The notes: a model not told the origin generated them from the sequence alone. A DNA stretch of 34,003 nucleotides from CAZSLO01 sp964608025 (GCA_964608025.1 CAZSLO010000015.1:1-34003), one strand, 5' to 3'; numbered from the stretch's first letter, positions 1 through 8,869 are shown. Made by a program: numbers and translations.

Positions 1-146
1 AATGGCAAACCTAGCCATGCAGATAGTATGAATGCCGCCGCCGCAACTGTTACTGCTAGACCTACAAGTCCAGCAATACCAATAAACCCTAATGCAAGTA
101 CACTCTTCTTTTTCGGCTTAGGTAAGTGAAAATCGCCTTGAAGCAA
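1..146 (-). CDS. Possible small membrane protein, partial, cut by the window edge
   Basis: On the minus strand an open frame runs off the left edge. From a TTG at 144-146 it reads MLQGDFHLPKPKKKS, then one hydrophobic segment rich in Ala, Gly, Val and Leu (about residues 17-42), ending in WLGLP at the edge. A basic KPKKK stretch before the membrane segment suggests that the N-terminus is cytoplasmic. An AGGG about 7 bases before the TTG can serve as ribosome binding site. This frame is the same one as the upstream membrane protein at 192-497, separated from it by a single TGA at 192-194. The two may therefore be one broken or read-through gene rather than two genes. Family not recognised. Confidence 0.4.
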   Translation of the reverse strand, partial: MLQGDFHLPKPKKKSVLALGFIGIAGLVGLAVTVAAAAFILSAWLGLP

Positions 147-191
147 ATCGTACGCCCTATGGAAGATTTCCGATGCTGGTGTATGACTGCA

Positions 192-497
192 TCAGTCCAC
201 TCCACCATCAATCCAATATGTATCGAAAATGGTGGGTATTACATCAGCAATATCAATAGTTACCACAAGTACCCCTATCACGGCAATAAATCCGGCCAAA
301 GCGAGAATATAAAACCCCGGCCTCGTTTTTTGAATACTAGACGGGAGATCGTATGATGCTACTAGGGAAGGGATAAGAATATGGCCTACCAACAAATTCG
401 TAGAAAAGAAGATTACCAGAGCGACCATAATCCAAAGGTTGGTCAGTAGTCTGTTAATCTCGGTCCACTCGAAATTGGTTAGAGGAGCGGGGTCCAT
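192..497 (-). CDS. Small two-TM membrane protein of unknown function
   Basis: A 101-residue protein starting MDPAPLTNFEW. It has two clear hydrophobic segments, about residues 20-48 (starting near NLWIMVALVIFF) and 66-90 (FYILALAGFIAVIGVLVVTI), and a charged loop between them. I chose the ATG at 495-497, preceded by GGGAAA; the frame stays open to a TTG at 570-572, but that TTG coincides with a TTGACA promoter box, so the longer form is unlikely. The stop is TGA, followed at once by TGC and more open frame with a third hydrophobic segment. I do not recognise the family. It is isolated from the genes to its right and faces away from them. Confidence 0.55.
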   Translation of the reverse strand: MDPAPLTNFEWTEINRLLTNLWIMVALVIFFSTNLLVGHILIPSLVASYDLPSSIQKTRPGFYILALAGFIAVIGVLVVTIDIADVIPTIFDTYWIDGGVD

Positions 498-543
498 AGA
501 TAGTTTCCCATCATCAATAAACGGGTCGATCCCAAGCCGGTGA

Positions 544-572
544 AAACTATCACAACCTAATTTGAGTGTCAA
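544..572 (-). promoter_or_regulatory. Candidate promoter for the small membrane protein
   Basis: On the minus strand TTGACA (572-567) is followed by a 17-base spacer and TAGTTT (549-544). The -35 box is perfect and the -10 box is weak. It would give a leader of about 40 bases before the ATG at 497. The rest of 498-770 holds this site, the extended -10 at 708-716, and nothing else that I can recognise. Confidence 0.35.
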
Positions 573-707
573 GCAAATTTCTGTTGTGATTAACTAGTAA
601 TTATCCAAAAAAATGGTGCGCCAACAAGCTATTACAGACCCGTACAAAATTCTTCCCAATCACCATTTATGTCATCGAAAGTTGACAGCATAGCAAGACC
701 ACATACT

Positions 708-716
708 TGCTATAAT
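708..716 (+). promoter_or_regulatory. Extended -10 promoter element (TGCTATAAT)
   Basis: TGCTATAAT is a perfect TATAAT with the extended TGn, about 55 bases before the ATG of the reductase at 771. A TTGACA at 682-687 is 23 bases upstream, too far for a standard spacer, so recognition would rely on the extended -10. The same TGCTA-type element occurs before rpsO, purA, gatC and rpsF in this window. Confidence 0.5.
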
Positions 717-770
717 GGGGCGTATCTTAATTAACAAAATGGCACTCGCTAATCTAAGAGGAATACTGAT

Positions 771-1661
771 ATGGATCGAATAGGATTTGTAGGTCTTGGA
801 CTAATCGGCTCACCAATGTGTATGAATCTAGTGAAAGCTGGATATGATGTTTCAGTCTGGAATCGCACAAAATCCCGAATAGAGCCTTTGTTAAATGCTG
901 GTGCCCATAGTGCGTCCTCCCCAAAAGAGGTCGCAACTAAGAGTGGAATCATAATTACCTGCGTATCTGATTCACCTGACGTTGAACAGGTTATTTTAGG
1001 TTCCGAAGGAATAATCGAGGGAGCGAATATCGACTCCGTAGTAATCGACATGAGTACTATATCGCCTTCGGTAACCAAGTCTATAGCTGATCTACTGGCT
1101 AACAAGAACGTTCACATGCTAGACGCCCCGGTTAGTGGTGGAGTCAACGGGGCCGAGTCCGGGAATTTATCAATTATGGTCGGGGGCAACAACGATATCC
1201 TAGAGAGGTGCATCCCGGTTCTCCAAGTGATCGGCAACAACATTACTCACTGTGGCCCAAACGGGATGGGCCAAGTCACTAAATTAGCTAACCAGATCAC
1301 AGGGCTAGGGACAATGGCTGCGATGTGTGAAGGATTGGTGTTCGCTGCTAAGAACGGCGCTGATCTAAATGCAGTGCTCAAAGCTATGTCCGGCGGTGCG
1401 GCCAACTCCTGGATGATCGAGAATCTTGGTTCAGCTATCCTGGATGGCCACTTCGAACCAGGATTCATGGTAAAGCTGGCCCATAAAGATCTCCGCCTAG
1501 TGCTCGAATCAGCTACCGAATCAGGGTTGCCACTTTTAACAACGCCGCTGGTAACACAGATTTTCAGGGCTGCAACTGTCGCAGGCCATGGAGATGATGG
1601 TATACAAGGGTACATCAAGATTCTCGAAGAATTGGCGGACATAGAAGCTCGTTCCGAATAA
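771..1661 (+). CDS. 3-hydroxyisobutyrate dehydrogenase-family NAD(P)-dependent reductase
   Basis: A 296-residue beta-hydroxyacid dehydrogenase, the usual length for the family. The N-terminal Rossmann motif is GFVGLGLIGSPM (residues 5-16), with NR at 31-32 after the second strand. The substrate-binding motif is DAPVSGGVNGAESG (118-131). The catalytic lysine is K171 in GQVTKLANQ, with N175 next to it. The C-terminal helical half holds LAHKDLRL. Members act on 3-hydroxyisobutyrate, tartronate semialdehyde (2-hydroxy-3-oxopropionate) or similar short acids; the sequence alone does not settle which. GAGGAA sits about 9 bases before the ATG. It is monocistronic, with its own promoter and no pathway partner next to it. 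A link to the malate synthase at 9 kb through glyoxylate would be speculation. Confidence 0.9.
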   Translation: MDRIGFVGLGLIGSPMCMNLVKAGYDVSVWNRTKSRIEPLLNAGAHSASSPKEVATKSGIIITCVSDSPDVEQVILGSEGIIEGANIDSVVIDMSTISPSVTKSIADLLANKNVHMLDAPVSGGVNGAESGNLSIMVGGNNDILERCIPVLQVIGNNITHCGPNGMGQVTKLANQITGLGTMAAMCEGLVFAAKNGADLNAVLKAMSGGAANSWMIENLGSAILDGHFEPGFMVKLAHKDLRLVLESATESGLPLLTTPLVTQIFRAATVAGHGDDGIQGYIKILEELADIEARSE

Positions 1662-1792
1662 ATAATAGCTAAATATCCATCTCCTAATTAAGAAGCCGGG
1701 CCAGACATGCTTCTCGATTCTGATTGGGAAACCGACTGAATGCAAAACAACATTAAGAATGTTCTGGAAGCGCATGGTAGGGCTGATCCTAA

Positions 1793-1821
1793 TTGATGGG
1801 CGTGGTGCGCTATGCTACAAT
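1793..1821 (+). promoter_or_regulatory. Promoter of rpsO (TTGATG-N17-TACAAT, extended -10)
   Basis: TTGATG at 1793-1798, a 17-base spacer and TACAAT at 1816-1821, preceded by TGC (1813-1815). Transcription would start near 1828, giving a leader of about 45 bases that contains the hairpin at 1844-1870. Confidence 0.6.
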
Positions 1822-1843
1822 TCTAGTTGATAACAATATAAAC

Positions 1844-1870
1844 TTGAGACCATAAACAAATTGGGGTCAA
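1844..1870 (+). promoter_or_regulatory. Candidate SD-sequestering hairpin in the rpsO leader
   Basis: TTGAGACC (1844-1851) can pair with GGGGTCAA (1863-1870): TTGA with TCAA and CC with GG, with a GA/GG internal loop and an 11-base loop. The 3' arm contains the GGGG that acts as the ribosome binding site for the TTG start at 1872. S15 is known to repress its own mRNA through structured leaders in several phyla, each with a different structure. This could be the local version; it is an inference from pairing by eye. Confidence 0.35.
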
Positions 1871-1871
1871 A

Positions 1872-2141
1872 TTGGGGCTAAGCAAGACAGAAAAGGAACC
1901 GATAATCAAGGACTACCAGTCCAGCGATAATGATACTGGCTCCACAGAGGTGCAAGTTGCTCTTTTGACTACCCGGATCCAAGGGCTAACTGACCACCTC
2001 AGAGTTCATAAACATGACGAGTCAACTCGTCGCGGCCTCCTACGAATTGTAGGCAAACGGAGACGACTGCTTCAGTACCTTAGTCGCGAGAACGTAAACC
2101 GTTATCGAACCCTAATCGCCAAACTCGGCCTTCGAAGATAA
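1872..2141 (+). CDS. rpsO: 30S ribosomal protein S15
   Basis: An 89-residue protein, exactly the usual S15 length. The family core is clear: the N-terminal helix, then GSTEVQVALLTTRIQGLTDHLRVHKHD with the 16S-contacting HKHD segment, then GLLRIVGKRRRLLQYL and a final basic LGLRR. It starts with TTG (MGLSKTEKEP), with GGGG five bases upstream and no in-frame ATG nearby. S15 binds the central domain of 16S rRNA early in assembly. It is followed by pnp after 54 bases, the conserved rpsO-pnp pairing. Confidence 0.97.
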   Translation: MGLSKTEKEPIIKDYQSSDNDTGSTEVQVALLTTRIQGLTDHLRVHKHDESTRRGLLRIVGKRRRLLQYLSRENVNRYRTLIAKLGLRR

Positions 2142-2195
2142 CTTCGCGTCAGGAATTTATTTGTTTGTGTGCCCCCCTAGGAGATTGATTTTTCT

Positions 2196-4439
2196 ATGAC
2201 TTCCTCTATTTTCGAACGCCGCATTGGACAAGCAGACATAAGTCTTGAAACTGGCAAGCTTGCCTTACAAGCAAATGGGTCTGTAGTTATACGAAGCGGA
2301 GACTCGATGACCCTAGTAACGGCCACCATGGCCAAGCCACGTGAAGGGATAGATTTCTTCCCGCTAACTATAGACTTTGAGGAGCGCATGTATGCTCGGG
2401 GCAAAATCCCTGGTAGTTTTTTCAAACGGGAAGGCCGTCCCAGCACGGAAGCCATCCTGACAAACCGTCTCACCGACCGTCCCCTTCGACCACTATTCCC
2501 CAAGGGATTTCGTAATGATGTGCAAATTATTGCTACCGCTCTATCAGCTGACCAAGAGAATCCACTTGACATCCTTGTAATAAATGGCGCATCAGCCGCT
2601 TTAACTATATCTGACATCCCGTTCGATGGACCAATCGGTGCTACAAGAATCGGGTACGTAAACGGCGATTTCGTTGTCAACCCGACATACGAGGATTTGG
2701 AACTTAGCACCCTAGACATTGTTGTCGCTGGCACCCGGGAAGGCATTCTTATGATGGAGGCCGGTGCGAAAGAACTACCAGACGAATTGGTGCTTGAAGC
2801 GATACATTTGGGACAATCTACGAACGAGGAAATAATTGATCTCCAAATTGAAATGGCTTCAGCTGTGGGTCGCCAAAAGACAGAATTCGAAATAGCGGGG
2901 ACACCTGACGAAATTGTTCAACAGGTTACAAACTTTATCGGAGACAAACTCAACAACGCATTCGATGAGAGCAAAGGAAAATCCGACCAGGCGAGCCGAA
3001 TCAGCTCACTAAAAGAAGATGCCGTTGAAAACCTTACTGATTTGGATGTCTCAGAAGTATCTGATGCCTTTGAAATTCTCCTAGAGCGTGAGTTCCGTGC
3101 CAAGATAATCAATGAAGGCAAAAGACCTGATGGTAGAGGCCTAAAAGATATACGTGAGCTTGACTGTGAAATTGGGCTTCTTCCACGTGCCCATGGTAGT
3201 GGTCTTTTCACAAGAGGAGAGACACAGGTTCTGGGGGTAGCTACACTCGGTTCTATAGGGGATGTACAGAGACTAGACACACTCAGTCCGCAAGATACCA
3301 AGCGTTTCATGCTTCATTATAATTTCCCACCTTATAGTACTGGTGAAACAGGTCGTGTTGGATCACCAGGTAGGCGAGAGGTCGGCCACGGCGCATTGGC
3401 TGAAAGAGCACTGTTAGCCGTGCTACCAGATGAAGATGAATTCCCATATACAGTCAGGGTAGTAGCAGAGGCTCTAGCTTCTAACGGCAGCACTTCAATG
3501 GCAAGCACCTGTGCAGCAACCCTAGCTCTTATGGATGCCGGTGTACCGATTAAAAAGCCCGTGGCTGGAATATCGATTGGACTTGTCACCAATGGAAACG
3601 GCCAGTTCGCCACACTTACTGATATCCAAGGAATGGAAGATCACTTCGGAGACATGGATTTCAAGGTCGCAGGAACTGCGGATGGAATCACGGCCATCCA
3701 GTTGGATATCAAGGTACAGAGCATCGGCTTTGACGTTATTGAAGCTACTTTTGAGCAAGCACGAGAAGCTCGGATGCGTATTCTGGACATTATAAAAAAT
3801 ACGATCTCATCTCCACGAGACCAAATGAGTCCTTACGCACCAAGGATGATCAAGATCCAAGTACCAGTCGACAAGATCGGTGCGGTTATCGGACCTGGAG
3901 GCAAAACAATTCGAGGCATTGTTGAGGAAACGAAGGCCACAGTTGATATCCAAGATGATGGCACCGTGCTGATCGGCTCACCTGACGAAGCGGCCACCAA
4001 AAGAGCGATTCAGATCGTAGAAGGCTTGACCAAAGAAGCGAAAGTAGGTGACGTTTATACTGGAAAGGTAGTGAGGATCATGAACTTCGGTGCGTTCGTG
4101 GAAATACTTCCTGGCACTGACGGAATGGTACACATTAGCGAACTCTCAAACGAGCATGTACCCTCAGTTGAAGATGTAGTCAAACAGGGCGATGAAGTAA
4201 CAGTAGAAGTTATAGGTATAGACCCTTCAGGACGAATCGCTCTATCACGGCGATCACTTCTAGAAGACACCGGAGGACAAAACACTTCCACAAATAGAGA
4301 AGGGCCTGGTAAAGACCGTGGCCCAGGCGACAGGAACCCTAGAGGTGATGGAAGACCGCGAAGATATGACCAGGGAAGCGGCAGATCCGGCCCCCCCCGA
4401 AGTGGCAGACGATCCGGCGGACAACGACGCCCCGACTAA
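2196..4439 (+). CDS. pnp: Polyribonucleotide nucleotidyltransferase (PNPase)
   Basis: A 747-residue phosphorolytic 3'-5' exoribonuclease. First RNase PH domain about residues 10-140 (with FFKREGRPS near 75-84), an alpha-helical linker, second RNase PH domain about 310-540. The catalytic EDHFGDMDFKVAG motif lies near 480-493. The KH domain has GAVIGPGGKTIRGI at about 562-575, and the S1 domain spans about 612-690 (VYTGKVVRIMNFGAFVEI). The last 55 residues are a low-complexity tail rich in Arg, Gly and Pro (for example RPRRYDQGSGRSG), likely an RNA-binding extension. AGGAG lies 12 bases before the ATG, a slightly long spacing. The dap genes follow 18 bases after its stop, so it likely heads a longer transcript. 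Confidence 0.97.
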   Translation: MTSSIFERRIGQADISLETGKLALQANGSVVIRSGDSMTLVTATMAKPREGIDFFPLTIDFEERMYARGKIPGSFFKREGRPSTEAILTNRLTDRPLRPLFPKGFRNDVQIIATALSADQENPLDILVINGASAALTISDIPFDGPIGATRIGYVNGDFVVNPTYEDLELSTLDIVVAGTREGILMMEAGAKELPDELVLEAIHLGQSTNEEIIDLQIEMASAVGRQKTEFEIAGTPDEIVQQVTNFIGDKLNNAFDESKGKSDQASRISSLKEDAVENLTDLDVSEVSDAFEILLEREFRAKIINEGKRPDGRGLKDIRELDCEIGLLPRAHGSGLFTRGETQVLGVATLGSIGDVQRLDTLSPQDTKRFMLHYNFPPYSTGETGRVGSPGRREVGHGALAERALLAVLPDEDEFPYTVRVVAEALASNGSTSMASTCAATLALMDAGVPIKKPVAGISIGLVTNGNGQFATLTDIQGMEDHFGDMDFKVAGTADGITAIQLDIKVQSIGFDVIEATFEQAREARMRILDIIKNTISSPRDQMSPYAPRMIKIQVPVDKIGAVIGPGGKTIRGIVEETKATVDIQDDGTVLIGSPDEAATKRAIQIVEGLTKEAKVGDVYTGKVVRIMNFGAFVEILPGTDGMVHISELSNEHVPSVEDVVKQGDEVTVEVIGIDPSGRIALSRRSLLEDTGGQNTSTNREGPGKDRGPGDRNPRGDGRPRRYDQGSGRSGPPRSGRRSGGQRRPD

Positions 4440-4457
4440 AAAAAGAGGAGTTAACAA

Positions 4458-5249
4458 ATGCCTCTCATCAAAGTAGTAGTAAATGGCGCGCTCGGAAAGA
4501 TGGGGCAGCAGGTCCTCACAGCAGTCTCCGCAGAAGAAGACATGCATGCTATCGCCGGAGTTGACCAAGCTGCTAAAAATGATACCTTGTCTATCCTAGG
4601 CATCCCTGACCAGCTACCTCTATCCAACACTCTGAACAATGTACTACAAGATGCGCAGGTCATAGTTGATTTCACGAATGCTGAGGGTGCATCCAAAGTT
4701 ATACACACCGCTGCACCACGCAAAATAAACGTGGTGATCGGTTCTACTGGTATCCAAGAAAGTACTCTCAATGAAGCCGACAAGTTAGCATCCGAACATG
4801 GCATAGGGATTATCATCGCACCTAATTTCGCCATGGGCGCAGTTTTAATGGAACATTTGGCCAAAATTGCCGCTCCTTTCTTTGACTATGCAGATCTAAC
4901 CGAGACTCACCACGAGAAAAAAATTGATGCTCCATCCGGAACAGCCCTCGCGATTGCAAAAACTACTGCAGAAGGTAAAGGCGGCTCATTCGATGCTCCT
5001 ACACCGGAGAAGGAACTAGTCCCCGGCACTAGAGGCGGCGTCCTCAAAGGAGTAACTATCCATTCAACTCGCATGCCAGGGCGGGTTGCACACCATGAAC
5101 TCATCTTCGGAGCACTGGGACAGACCTTGACAATACGTCATGACTCAATTAGCCGCGATAGTTTCATGCCTGGGGTACTAATGGCAGTTCGGGAAGCAGT
5201 AAAACGACCCGGACTTACAGTCGGGCTCGATAAAATTCTCGGGCTCTAA
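4458..5249 (+). CDS. dapB: 4-hydroxy-tetrahydrodipicolinate reductase
   Basis: A 263-residue NAD(P)H-dependent reductase of the diaminopimelate/lysine pathway. The N-terminal nucleotide-binding motif is VNGALGKMGQ (residues 8-17); GSTG lies near 95-98 and APNFAMGAVLM near 117-127. The signature ETHHEKKIDAPSGTA starts at about residue 149 and contains the catalytic HH and the substrate-binding Lys. The length is standard. GGAG sits 8 bases before the ATG, and the gap from pnp is only 18 bases, so it is probably cotranscribed. It acts directly after DapA, encoded 1.3 kb downstream. Confidence 0.96.
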   Translation: MPLIKVVVNGALGKMGQQVLTAVSAEEDMHAIAGVDQAAKNDTLSILGIPDQLPLSNTLNNVLQDAQVIVDFTNAEGASKVIHTAAPRKINVVIGSTGIQESTLNEADKLASEHGIGIIIAPNFAMGAVLMEHLAKIAAPFFDYADLTETHHEKKIDAPSGTALAIAKTTAEGKGGSFDAPTPEKELVPGTRGGVLKGVTIHSTRMPGRVAHHELIFGALGQTLTIRHDSISRDSFMPGVLMAVREAVKRPGLTVGLDKILGL

Positions 5250-5493
5250 ACCAACCTCATCTCGTACAATTGTCTAGTTCGCAATTTATGTTGGGACACT
5301 GCTTCTTTAATTTTTGAAGTCGAGCCACAGGTACATTAGAACTAGATTGATTACCGAATCTATCAATATCTAAGTACCGCCTACACAACATGCAGAGTTA
5401 CCCAAGCTAAGTCCTCCGAAAGAAACAAGTTAACCTAGATTTGGTCGGACTCTCACGCTATTATTGAATTATCCTGAACCTTGGAGAGTTAAC

Positions 5494-6516
5494 TTGGATC
5501 GCTGCAATATCGCGGTCATAGGAGCAACGGGTGCGGTAGGTAAGATATTCCTGCAAATTTTGGAGGAACGTCAATTCCCTGTGGACCAAATCCGCCTCTG
5601 CGCATCAAAGCGTTCCTTTGGCAAAACCCTGGAGGTAAACCTGCGTGAGGTAATTATCGAGGAGGTCACGCCAAAGTTGCTCAGTGAAGTTGACATCACC
5701 TTTATAGCAGCTGGAAGTGACATCAGCCATCAAGTAGCACCCTTAGCAGTTGAACAAGGTTCTTTCGTCGTAGATAAGAGCTCGGCCTTTAGAATGGATC
5801 CAACAGTGCCCTTAGTGGTACCGGAGGTTAACGGTTTTGATATCGAGACTCACAAAGGTATAGTCTCTACACCAAACTGCTCTACTACAGAGTTAGTTAT
5901 GGCACTTAAGCCATTGGATGATGCAAATCGAATCAATAGAGTTGTAGTTGACACTTATCAATCAGTTTCAGGAACCGGCGCCGCTGCCGTAGAAGAATTG
6001 CATGTGCAATCAAAGCAGATTTTATCAGGAGAATCGATCCAACCATCGCAATATCCTCACCAGATTGCTTTCAATGTGCTCCCTCATATAGAGACATTTC
6101 TGCCAAACGGATATACGACTGAAGAGATGAAGATGGTAGATGAGACAAGAAAGATCATGCATAGGCCGAAATTACGGATATCAGCCACTTGTGCCCGAGT
6201 ACCGGTACGAGTAGCTCATAGCGAAGCAGTTCACATCGAATTCAGCAATCCAATTACTCCACCAGAGATACGAGATTTGCTACAAGTTGCGCCTGGAATA
6301 AAGGTATTAGACCATCCCGGAGATGATTTATACCCAATGCCAATAAATGCAGAGGGTCGCGATCCAGTATACGTAGGACGCATACGCCAAGATGTCTCTC
6401 ATCCAACAGGAATTGCTATGTGGCTTACGTCTGATAATCTTAGGAAAGGTGCTGCGCTCAACGCTATACAAATAGCTGAAGAGGCGTTGTACAAAAATCT
6501 GCTGGCAGGAAAATAG
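5494..6516 (+). CDS. asd: Aspartate-semialdehyde dehydrogenase
   Basis: Reduces aspartyl phosphate to aspartate semialdehyde, the branch point for lysine, threonine and methionine. With a TTG start at 5494 the protein is 340 residues, MDRCNIAVIGATGAVG, placing the Rossmann GATGAVG at 10-16. This start has GGAGAG five bases upstream. The longer frame from a TTG at 5464 adds ten residues with no good binding site. The catalytic cysteine is C129 in TPNCSTTE; the substrate-binding ISATCARVPV and the HSEAV motif follow. The 244 bases between dapB and this start hold a 6-bp inverted repeat (5346-5367) and no convincing promoter. dapA follows after 11 bases. Confidence 0.95.
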   Translation: MDRCNIAVIGATGAVGKIFLQILEERQFPVDQIRLCASKRSFGKTLEVNLREVIIEEVTPKLLSEVDITFIAAGSDISHQVAPLAVEQGSFVVDKSSAFRMDPTVPLVVPEVNGFDIETHKGIVSTPNCSTTELVMALKPLDDANRINRVVVDTYQSVSGTGAAAVEELHVQSKQILSGESIQPSQYPHQIAFNVLPHIETFLPNGYTTEEMKMVDETRKIMHRPKLRISATCARVPVRVAHSEAVHIEFSNPITPPEIRDLLQVAPGIKVLDHPGDDLYPMPINAEGRDPVYVGRIRQDVSHPTGIAMWLTSDNLRKGAALNAIQIAEEALYKNLLAGK

Positions 6517-6527
6517 GAGATCTAATT

Positions 6528-7424
6528 ATGGTAGAAATTGGTAGACTTCTAACAGCAATGATCACTCCATTCGACGAAAACGGTGACTTGAGCTATACAC
6601 AGGCACGTAAACTGGCACGGATATTGATCGACTCTGGCTCTGACGGTCTCGTCATAGGAGGAACCACTGGAGAGTCACCATCGATGTCAGATGAAGAGAA
6701 AATTCGGCTCTTCGCCGAAGTAAAGGAAGAAGTTGGAGACAGAGCCGCGGTGATAGCCGGCAGTACTGATAACAACCATAGAAAATCAGTAGAAATTTCA
6801 AAGGAGGCCGAGAAAGTAGGCGTCGATGCCTTATTACTAACAGTACCCGCCTACAATAAACCCACGCAAGAGGGCCTATTCCAACACTTCAAGGCGATCT
6901 CAGAAGCGACACATTTGCCCGGACTTTTATATAACGTACCTTCCAGGACATCTCTAAACATGTCTGATGAAACGACGTTGATGTTGGCAGAAATCGACAA
7001 CATTGTCGGGGTCAAGGAAGCTTCAAGCGATCCGGTGCAAATCACCAAAATTATTGACAAGGCACCCCCGGGGTTCAGGGTCTGGTCTGGAAACGATGAT
7101 GAGACTTTCTCGATTATGTGTGTCGGAGGTTACGGGGTGGTCAGCGTAGCATCCAACATTATCGGCAACCAGATTAAAATCATGATGGGTATGATTCTAG
7201 AGGGTAACCTCGAATTAGCCGCAGCCGAACATCGTAGACTACTACCGATTTTCAAGGCACTCTTTTGGATAACAAACCCTATACCCATTAAGTATGCGGT
7301 TAACAGGGCAGGATTTAATGCCGGTAAGCCCAGACTACCTATGGTAGAGGCAGACACAGATTTCACATCTAAATTCGATACTGTAATGAACCAGTACGAT
7401 GTGGATCTACCTATAGAAGCGTGA
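6528..7424 (+). CDS. dapA: 4-hydroxy-tetrahydrodipicolinate synthase
   Basis: A 298-residue class I aldolase that condenses pyruvate with aspartate semialdehyde. It has GGTTGESPSMSDEE (about 44-57), Y135 in LLYNVPSRT and the Schiff-base lysine K163 in GVKEASSDP, near the Y133 and K161 of the E. coli enzyme. The end of the barrel has VWSGNDDETF and GGYGVVSVASN. AGGAG is present before the ATG. It is tightly coupled to asd. With dapB and asd it supplies three steps of the lysine/diaminopimelate route; later enzymes are not in the window. Confidence 0.95.
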   Translation: MVEIGRLLTAMITPFDENGDLSYTQARKLARILIDSGSDGLVIGGTTGESPSMSDEEKIRLFAEVKEEVGDRAAVIAGSTDNNHRKSVEISKEAEKVGVDALLLTVPAYNKPTQEGLFQHFKAISEATHLPGLLYNVPSRTSLNMSDETTLMLAEIDNIVGVKEASSDPVQITKIIDKAPPGFRVWSGNDDETFSIMCVGGYGVVSVASNIIGNQIKIMMGMILEGNLELAAAEHRRLLPIFKALFWITNPIPIKYAVNRAGFNAGKPRLPMVEADTDFTSKFDTVMNQYDVDLPIEA

Positions 7425-7536
7425 TGGATACAGTTTCCCGACGCCCGGACATTTTACGCTGTTAAATGTGGAGCAGGATCTTCACACAGATATGCCCCAT
7501 AAAGGTGTCGGATTAATTTCGTTTCTCTGGTAGGTA

Positions 7537-8823
7537 CTACACCACCTGCCTTACGGTGATCGTCTCGTGTCTATAAGGGCCAGTGGAAATGACGTCTATT
7601 CGCACACCTGCCAACTCTTCAAGACGCTGAACGTAACGCAATGCACCCTCAGGAAGATTTTCTATTTCAGTCACTCCTGCAGTAGGACTGTCCCAGCCAG
7701 GGAAGTCCTCATATATCGGCTTACATTTGTGTAGAACAGCCACACTCCCCGGGAAGTCTTCTACCCGCTCGCCGTCAAGTTCATAGGCAACGCAGATTCT
7801 TATATTGTCCAAACTATCTAGTACATCAAGTCTAGTGAGTACGAGGGATGTGTATCCGTTAACCCTGGCACTATAGCGAGCAACAACTGAGTCAAACCAT
7901 CCTACCCTACGAGGCCTACCCGTGGTTGTCCCGAACTCCTCAGCTAATTCCCTTATTAAATCTCCTGTCTCGTCGAATAATTCGGTTAGGAAAGGCCCAC
8001 TACCTACACGCGTACTATATGCTTTAAACACTCCTAGTATAGAATCAAAATCCCTAGGTAGAAGGCCGAGGCCAGTAGATGCTCCCCCAATTGTCGGGTG
8101 CGATGAGGTGACATATGGATAGGTGCCATGATCTAAGTCCAGCATCATGCCCTGAGCACCTTCGAGCAAGACCATTTTGCCGGCCCCGATAGCATCATAA
8201 ACAACATGTTCTACCGCACCCACCAAAGGTTGCATCTTCGATGCCCAGTCCTTGCATCTGTCGATGACATACTCAAGCGAAATTGGTGTAGATTCATAGA
8301 CCTTCTCAATAATCGCGTTGTGATGTGACATAACTCGTTCTAGTCTCGGATAAAGTGATTCTAAGTCAAACAGATCCGCAGCCCGAATACCTATGCGTGC
8401 AGCTTTATCAGTATATGACGGACCAATTCCTTTGCCTGTAGTGCCAAGAGCCTGGTCGCCTCTGGCAGCTTCGGCAAGTTCATCAAGAACAACATGATAA
8501 GGCATAACTAGGTGGCATCTATCACTTACGAGTAGCCTGCCTGCAAGATCAATGCCAAGTTCCTTTAGTCCATCAATTTCCTCTAGCAAAGCGTCTGGAT
8601 CTACAACTACGCCGTTTCCTATCACTCCCATACAGTCCGGCCAACAAATCCCGGATGGAACAAGATGAAGCTTAAAAGTTCCGTACGGATTCTTCACGGT
8701 GTGTCCCGCGTTGTTACCACCTGAGAAACGGGCTGTTAGATCGGCTTTTTCGGCAAGAACGTCAACGATCTTGCCTTTGCCCTCATCCCCCCATTGTCCA
8801 CCCAATACCGCGCAGACCGGCAT
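7537..8823 (-). CDS. purA: Adenylosuccinate synthetase
   Basis: GTP-dependent ligation of IMP and aspartate, the first committed step to AMP. I chose the ATG at 8821-8823, with GGAG about 8 bases upstream. This gives 428 residues, the normal length, and places GGQWGDEGKGK at 8-18 with catalytic D13 and H41 in GNNAGHTV. GTTGKGIGPSYTDK and the C-terminal DVLDSLDNIRICVAYE are also present. The frame stays open 36 codons further upstream, but that extension is not family-like and overlaps the putative promoter. It converges on dapA across 112 bases, which hold only a weak 6-bp hairpin (7449-7469). Confidence 0.96.
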   Translation of the reverse strand: MPVCAVLGGQWGDEGKGKIVDVLAEKADLTARFSGGNNAGHTVKNPYGTFKLHLVPSGICWPDCMGVIGNGVVVDPDALLEEIDGLKELGIDLAGRLLVSDRCHLVMPYHVVLDELAEAARGDQALGTTGKGIGPSYTDKAARIGIRAADLFDLESLYPRLERVMSHHNAIIEKVYESTPISLEYVIDRCKDWASKMQPLVGAVEHVVYDAIGAGKMVLLEGAQGMMLDLDHGTYPYVTSSHPTIGGASTGLGLLPRDFDSILGVFKAYSTRVGSGPFLTELFDETGDLIRELAEEFGTTTGRPRRVGWFDSVVARYSARVNGYTSLVLTRLDVLDSLDNIRICVAYELDGERVEDFPGSVAVLHKCKPIYEDFPGWDSPTAGVTEIENLPEGALRYVQRLEELAGVRIDVISTGPYRHETITVRQVV

Positions 8824-8869
8824 ATATTCACTCCCATCAGGAATCAGTTCAGTCTCTATACCTCCCGGG

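Noticed and set aside
192..194. TGA in the left membrane protein read as a second selenocysteine codon
   Set aside because: No family motif places a Cys there, and the nearest hairpin has a three-base ATC loop with no leading G. A normal stop followed by another gene is simpler.
2177..2746. 189-residue open frame antisense to the start of pnp
   Set aside because: It overlaps strongly conserved PNPase coding sequence, and the protein is low-complexity with many Ser and Arg. A shadow frame.
7449..7469. Hairpin ACATTT/AAATGT between dapA and purA as a terminator
   Set aside because: Six AT-rich pairs with a nine-base loop and no T-run on either strand.
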